DNA of 64,000 bases from Heterodera schachtii (Eukaryota > Nematoda > Chromadorea > Rhabditida > Heteroderidae), in contig SIJG01000006.1 of NCBI GenBank assembly GCA_023374025.1, positions 1,503,814 to 1,567,813 on the forward strand. The letters run 5' to 3'. The position numbers and the translations under genes are program-made. Positions within the stretch are counted from its first letter, which is position 1. Every line of letters begins with the position of its first letter. A model generated the notes under the pieces. The model was not told the DNA's origin. It did no database searches and saw only the letters and a list, made by a program, of their open reading frames with translations. Shown here piece after piece: positions 58,909-64,000 of the stretch.

Positions 58909-60257
58909 TCTGATAAATCGAATCTTTTCAAAATTTATTGTTTTATTGATGATCTCAAATTCCTTTAAAAATCCCTAAACAGAAGCAGTCAGAGATACTT
59001 TGACATTTATTTCACTAATGAGTTAAAAACCAGAATATGTATGCCCAATTTTCAATTCCTATATAAAAACACACAAAAACTTGAGAAGTCCAAAAAAAAA
59101 CTATGCAGTTGACCTACCTAATTATGCTTAATTGTTAGGAAATTTATGATCAAGAATCACTTGGAACAATCATTGTAAGATACTTCTCGTTTTTTACTCC
59201 GTACTTCACGTCTCTTAGACTTTTACTTAAAGAGACGAGATTATAAATTCAAATGTGCGTTTCAGGAACCTTCTCATTCCATTTTATTGTTTTTAATTAC
59301 CTTTAATTATTTATTAATTTGCTTTTGCATATGTTAGAAAATTATTATATTTAGACAATCTGAATAAATATTGATGGTATACTATATACGGTAATACTGC
59401 AGAATTGTGGTCCCGCCGGAAAATAAATTTAAAAATTTTATTTTATTTTTTCCTGGGGTTAAAAATGTGCTGATTATGAATCTGAGCTCAGATTTTGCAA
59501 AATCATTGATTTTATCTATGATTTTTTTCTCTCAAGTACTTTATTTTTCAAAAAAAATTTTTTGTATAAATTTTCTTTTCAAGAATTTGGGTTAAAAAAA
59601 TGCAAGATCATGAATCTGCATTAATTTTTCGAGAATCAATGAATTCACCAGCATATTTACTACTAATCCAAATCTGTGGTAGGTAATAGTTTAGATGGTA
59701 CCCCCCCCCCTTTTTCGAAAAAACAATTAAATGTTTAAATAAGTCATAAAGACATGTTTCCTGGGGTTTTCGAGGTCGCTGACCACGAATCTGACATCCA
59801 TTTCAACAAATTTCGAACTCCGAACACGAATTTGAACCAAAAGTCGAAACTTCACATTTTCAAATTTCGCATTTTTTGCATCTGTCGCTAAATTATTCTA
59901 TCCGGGTCGCAATTTAGTGCATATGAATCGATTTTGGAGAATAGTGTATTTATAAAAAATAATAATAAAATTTTGACTTTTTGTTCGAGCGGGTCAGGCG
60001 TCGGAATTGGCCAATACTGTTTGTTGCTAGATTCGTGATCAACGACCCTGAAACCCAAGCAATTGTGTTTTACTTTAAAAAAAAAATTTTATCGAAGCGA
60101 AAACTTTAAAAATTAGCAAAGGTCGCGCAGCATACTCTTGATTATGAAATATCCCTTTTTCTCGCAGAAAAATTTTGACGTCCTTTGCTAAATTACGACT
60201 AATTTCTCCCTCCCCCTTTTCCTCGTCCCCCACAGATAAAAAATTATCTGTTTTAAA
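58909..60257. other. Repeat-rich intergenic region
   Basis: AT-rich 1.35 kb. It contains a solo terminal-repeat copy (59389 to about 59640) of the 60921-61556 element and, at 59690-60075, a degenerate foldback related to 46845-47308 (shared GGTCGCTGACCACGAATCTG and AAAAGTCGAAACTTC words on the left, with their reverse complements on the right). No gene seen. Confidence 0.6.
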
Positions 60258-60588
60258 ATGGATTCAATCATCTCCCATGTGCTCGCTTTTTTCGTTGGAG
60301 GCGCTGCTGTAAGATTTTTTAAAATATTTTTGTTTGATCATTTTAAATTGGTTTCTTTTAGGTGTTGGCGGCGTTGTTGGCGTATTGGAGGAGCCAAAAC
60401 CCTCCAAGCGGCGGCCGTAAATCGGGCGGATCAGGCGGAGGCGGTAAGCACCATTAAAGGTTTTCTTGTGTTGATTGTGTAACGATAGAACATTTCCAGG
60501 CGGCTGCGGAAAGGGCGGCGGCGGAGGAAAGCACAGCGCCTACGCTGACGGGAAGGAGAAGCAGGAGGCATACTGTAAGACGACCTGA
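60258..60588 (+). CDS. Small glycine-rich single-pass membrane protein
   Basis: Three exons: 60258 to about 60308, about 60361 to 60444, and about 60500 to 60588. The introns have consensus ends. The result is about 75 residues: a hydrophobic N-terminus (MDSIISHVLAFFVGGAAVLA then ALLAYW) followed by a Gly/Ser/Lys-rich tail (GGRKSGGSGGGGCGKGGGGG) ending EAYCKTT. It is probably a signal-anchored small protein. No family was recognised. An AATAAA about 55 bp after the stop supports it as a transcript. Confidence 0.6.
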
Positions 60589-60794
60589 ATGATGCTTCGT
60601 TGTAAGACACCATATGTGTATATCATAGAATTCTGAATAAAATGTGTCCTAATTTATTAGTATTTATGTTTTTTTGTGACTCAATTTTTTTAAAACCGTG
60701 CCACTGATAATGCTAACTCGTCGACTTTTTCCATTCTTAAGTTTTGATCGGCAAATATTGTACAGGGTTCACTCTTAATACAATATCCGTCATA

Positions 60795-60929
60795 ATGGAC
60801 ACGAAGCAAAAAGCGAAGCAGTTGATTAACGAATTGGGGGAGATCGACGCCCTAATAAACAGCACGGGGCCATTCTCGCGGAGGTTGACACAATTTATGA
60901 GGGTTGGGAGATTATTCATCGGTAATACT
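60795..60929 (+). pseudogene. Small ORF apparently interrupted by a terminal-repeat element
   Basis: An ORF with ordinary codon use starts MDTKQKAKQLINELGEIDAL, continues INSTGPFSRRLTQFMRVGRL and FIGN, then runs into the element that begins at 60921. On the far side of the element (61563 on) the flank reads CATCGGTAATAAGTAA. The uninterrupted frame would therefore have ended a couple of codons later. I recognise no family, and it may be the last exon of a larger gene. Confidence 0.4.
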
Positions 60930-61556
60930 GTAGAATTGTGGTCCCGCCGGAAAATAAATTTAAATATTTTATTTTTTTTTCCTGGGGTTAAAAATGTGCT
61001 GATTACGAATCCGAGCTTAGGTTTTAGAAACTCATTGATTTTATCTATGATTTTTTTCTCAAGTACTTGATTTTTCAAAAAAAAATTTTTTGTATAAATT
61101 TTCTTTTCAAGAATTTGGGTTAAAAAAAAAAGCAAGATCATGAATCTGCATTAATTTTTTGAGAATCAATGTTTTTGTCTATGATTTTCAACAAATATCA
61201 TAAAAAATAAACTGCAGCCAAGCGGGCTCGAACCCCAGACCCCTGTCTCAAGGGTCCGGAATCAAATTTCAAAAAATCATAAAGATCTAAAAACTTGACT
61301 TCTCCGGCCAATCAATAGCTCATTCGAAAGCTCTTTTTGAGCTCTACAACATCCTTTATGCGTTTTTATGCCCGAGTAATTTTCTTAAATTTATTTTTGA
61401 AAAATCAAGTACTTGACAAAAAATCACAGATAAAATCAATGCTTTTGCAAAATCTGAGCTCAGATTCGTAATCAGCACCTTTTTTAACCCCAGGAAAAAA
61501 TAAATTAAAAATTTTAAATTTATTTTCGGGCGGGACCACAATTCTGCAGTATTACC
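60921..61556. mobile_element. 636-bp element with long terminal inverted repeats and a tRNA-like core
   Basis: The left end GGTAATACTGTAGAATTGTG and the right end are inverted copies that extend about 160 bp inward (shared GGTCCCGCC, CCTGGGGTTAAAAA and ATTGATTTTATCT). A third, solo copy of the arm lies at 59389-59640. The flanks CATC(GGTAATA) and ACATC(GGTAATA) suggest an imperfect 8-bp target duplication. At the exact centre, the minus strand carries GGGGTTCGAGCCCGC, resembling a tRNA T-arm or pol III B box. Confidence 0.75.
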
Positions 61557-61606
61557 ATATACATCGGTAATAAGTAAAATGCCTCCGCTTGGCTTCGATT
61601 AATTAA

Positions 61607-63926
61607 TTAATTATTTGTTGGCACTGTTCCGTTTTCTGCTGTTCGTTCCCTTTCCTTTCCTTCCTTTTGCTCCTCCCTTTTCTTTGTCCAATTTCCGTTT
61701 GGCGTCGTCCCCATTCCCTCCTCCTCGTCAATCGCAATTAAAGTGACACTTTCCGCCTCGCCGCTTTCATTCAGCGAAGAAAACATCACTTCGTAAAATG
61801 CGCTGGCCATTGGCTGTTCTTCCGCAATTCTTTGGTATTTTTCGCTCGTCGCTTCGTCCGTCACGAAATCTCTGAGCATTTCGGTGCCTTTGAAGCGGCT
61901 TCCCTCCAGCGCCACGCAGAATCCCTAAACGCCCAATTAGTTTAGTGATGGCATTCGAATGTGCCATTGTTTCCCCTCCCCGTTGGACTCGCCTTCTCCG
62001 TTCGGTTGCCAATGTCGTCGATGTGCAATTCGAAGCCCGGCCGGCACTGACATGTCATCGACTTCTCACTACAGTAGGCGTTGTCCACCACACACTGTTC
62101 CGTCACCACTACCGTAGGCAGGCAAAATCCGCCGATGGTTCCGTTGTCGCGCTGCTCAACAGAGTCCATGAAAACAACCGAAGTCAAATCGTGGCATCTG
62201 CCGGCAATGTTCAAAAAGCCTTCGGGGCACTGAAAAGAAAGGGAAAATCATTTGCATAAACTTGTCAAAAATTGACCTGCAAAACGCATTTGGACTCATG
62301 GATTAGCAAGGGAAGCGGACACGCGCAAAACCCTTTGATGCAATGGGTGCCATTTGTTTGAGCCGAACATTGCGAGTCCATTTCACAGCCGGGCTGGCCC
62401 AAGAAGAACACTCAATGGGCTTTTGTTTATGTAATGGCAACACAAAGGAAGGGATCGTAGTACCATTTTATTGTAGTGAGTGAGTTACGGTATCCTCACT
62501 TTCCTTTCCCCCTCATCACTTTTCCCTTTCTTCTTTACCCCTCTTCTTTCTCTTTTTCCTTTTCTTCTCTTCCCCTTCTATCTCTCTCTTTCCTTTCCTT
62601 CTCTGTACCATCCCTCCCCTTGGCAATATGAGGAAATGAAAAGGTTAATCATATCTGTGCAAGGGGGTAGTCAAGGGGGGGGGGGGGGTCATGACGTCGA
62701 ACGTAAGGGGTCAGCGGGTGTCAAACGCAAGAAATCGGGGGGGGGGCAAAAGAGGAAAAAGGGAGAGAAAAAAGAAAAAGAGGAAGGAAAAAGGAGAAAA
62801 AGCGAAAAAAAGGAGCGTAGAAATCAAGGAAAGTGCAGTGAATAACGTTCGATTAACCCTGAGGAGTGCGATTTGCCGAACGTAAAAAATAAAGATTTGA
62901 AATTAACTATTTCCATTAAGAAATTTCGCTAAAATTTTCCAATTCTGCTACGTTCGACACTCTTTCCTTACGTTCGACGAATTCTGCTGAAGAAGATTCG
63001 TCGAACGTAAGAGGAGAGGCTGAAAAATTCCTAAAATTTTGCTTTTAAAAAAAATATTCATTAAAATTAAAAAAAAAGTTGGCTTGTAATCGCAAAAGTC
63101 TAAAATTTTTTGGTAAAAATCTGGAACGAATAGCACTCAAATTGTCAAAAATTTTCCCGGCGGCGCCTATCGGCACCGCCGGACCTTCCCCCTGTCCCCA
63201 AAGCGTTTTTTAAAAACAAAAAAGTCGTCTCCTGGCTATAAAATTCGCAAAAATTTGGAAATTTGTTGAAAATCTGTTAAAAAATTGCACTAAATTTTAA
63301 AAAAAAGTTCCGGCGGCGCCTAGCGGCACCGCCGCCCCCCGCCCCCTCCAAAATTTTTTTTTGAAAAAACCGCGCCGCAAAAAACGTGTTCGAATAGCAA
63401 AAAAAAAAAAAAAAGTCTTCACTGGGCAAATAAGAAAATGGTCGAACGTAGGAAAATGGGGCTTTGACCCCCCCATGGGTGGGTCAAAGTCGAACGTAAG
63501 ACCCCTTCACTGACCACCCCCTTGCACAGGTATGAGGTTAATTATGATTCTCATTTTTCGCTCACTTCGTTTACACATCCCACCAATGTTGACCATGTTC
63601 GGGGGACAACGTTCCCAGCGACGAAATGCGTCGGCGATGTCAAAATTGGCCAAATCCGTTGCGGCGGAAGTGCCGTTAGTGGTGCCATTTGTTGTTGCGG
63701 TGCTTCTGACAAATGGCCCGGCGGCACTTCCATTCGCGGCACTTTCTCTGTTTTCGTATTTTGGTGGCGAAAATTGAGCGGCAAACGGAGGAGAAAAAGG
63801 AGGCCGAGCAGAAGCAGAATTCAATTGGTTTTCAGAGGAAGAAGAAAAGGGCGAAGCGACGGCCGAATTGGGGGACAAACCATCGGACAGAGAGGAGGAC
63901 AAAGCGGAATTGGCACGGAACACAAA
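61607..63926 (-). CDS. EB-module secreted/extracellular protein, partial
   Basis: The gene runs off the right edge. The first visible exon starts after CTTCATTCAG at 63926: FVFRANSALSSSLSDGLSPN, a Ser/Pro/Asn-rich stretch, then RRWERCPPNMVNIGGMCKR. After an intron of about 1.15 kb filled by a mobile element come PGCEMDSQCSAQTNGTHCIK then GFCACPLPLL, CPEGFLNIAGRCHDL and CVVDNAYCSEKSMTCQCRPG. These are successive Cys-rich EB modules, a nematode-expanded extracellular fold. A final exon (GFCVALEGSRFKGTEMLRDF) with an acidic then Lys/Glu-rich tail stops at 61607. It is probably secreted or an ectodomain. No membrane segment is visible in this part. Confidence 0.75.
62655..63529. mobile_element. 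875-bp terminal-inverted-repeat element in an EB-gene intron
   Basis: The ends CTGTGCAAGGGGGTRGTCA are inverted repeats. Inside are several copies of the 11-mer GTCGAACGTAA in both orientations (for example near 62697, 62985, 63001 and 63490) and two copies of CGGCGGCGCCTANCGGCACC (near 63159 and 63313). G, A and C homopolymers also occur. No credible ORF. It occupies most of an intron on the opposite strand's gene. Confidence 0.75.
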
Positions 63927-64000
63927 CTGAATGAAGCATGGAATGAATAGCACCCCAAATTCACACAATTCACCAACAGCAGAAGGGAGGGGGGGAGGGG

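Noticed and set aside
61200..61262. Possible tRNA gene on the minus strand
   Set aside because: Only the T-arm-like motif is good. There is no acceptor stem or A box, and the T stem has mismatches, so I report it as a relic inside an element and not as a tRNA.
1..64000. CRISPR arrays, rRNA genes, bacterial operons or horizontally acquired clusters
   Set aside because: No spaced direct repeats of CRISPR type, no rRNA-like sequence, and all recognisable genes are intron-bearing animal genes.

Overview
The window is nuclear DNA of an animal. Coding is split into short exons with GT-AG introns, most of them 45 to 80 bp; AATAAA signals follow several genes, and there are many short inverted-repeat elements. 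The gene set (an ACY-1/AC9-type adenylyl cyclase, one beta-adaptin, an EB-module secreted protein, densely packed colinear genes) points to a nematode. Compact introns, about 40% GC by eye and long poly-G and GA tracts would fit a tylenchid (cyst-nematode-like) genome, but the genus is an inference.

Layout. 1-6.4 kb: 3' part of a SARNP/CIP29 gene (+), a DNAJC17-like gene (-), SMIM14 (+) and a ten-exon class A peptide GPCR (-). 6.4-7.9 kb: non-coding with a GA satellite. 7.9-15.7 kb: an AC9-type adenylyl cyclase (-). 16.9-22.1 kb: UTP15 and DDX10, both ribosome-biogenesis factors, head to tail (-). 22.5 kb: a small secreted protein (+). 23.1-35.8 kb: beta-adaptin, KDEL receptor, MTERF4, AP-1 mu with a bZIP gene nested in its first intron, and MIC10, all on the minus strand. 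36.5-39.0 kb: DNAJC3/p58IPK (-). 39.4-46.0 kb: RBM26/27 and TPD52 (+). 46-50 kb: gene-poor, with an intact 464-bp foldback element that has a perfect 8-bp target duplication. 49.9-52.9 kb: a neuronal calcium sensor with an unusual basic insert (+). 53.4-58.4 kb: an unrecognised six-exon gene, PPWD1 and NUDT2, closely spaced on the minus strand. 58.6-61.6 kb: two small membrane-protein genes among repeats. 61.6-64 kb: an EB-module secreted protein (-), cut by the right edge.

Themes. The genes are mostly conserved housekeeping: mRNA export and splicing (SARNP, DNAJC17, RBM26, PPWD1), SSU-processome assembly (DDX10, UTP15), ER/Golgi and endosomal traffic (beta-adaptin, mu-adaptin, KDEL receptor, p58IPK, TPD52), mitochondria (MTERF4, MIC10) and signalling (GPCR, adenylyl cyclase, calcium sensor). 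I rebuilt exons by hand, using splice dinucleotides, reading phase and conservation. In most genes the phases close perfectly. Two genes (adenylyl cyclase, PPWD1) each carry one apparent single-base frameshift inside a highly conserved stretch. I found no convincing new multi-gene system. The most original signals are the foldback/MITE families, a terminal-repeat element that seems to have landed in the last codons of a small ORF, the calcium-sensor insert and the same-strand nested bZIP gene.
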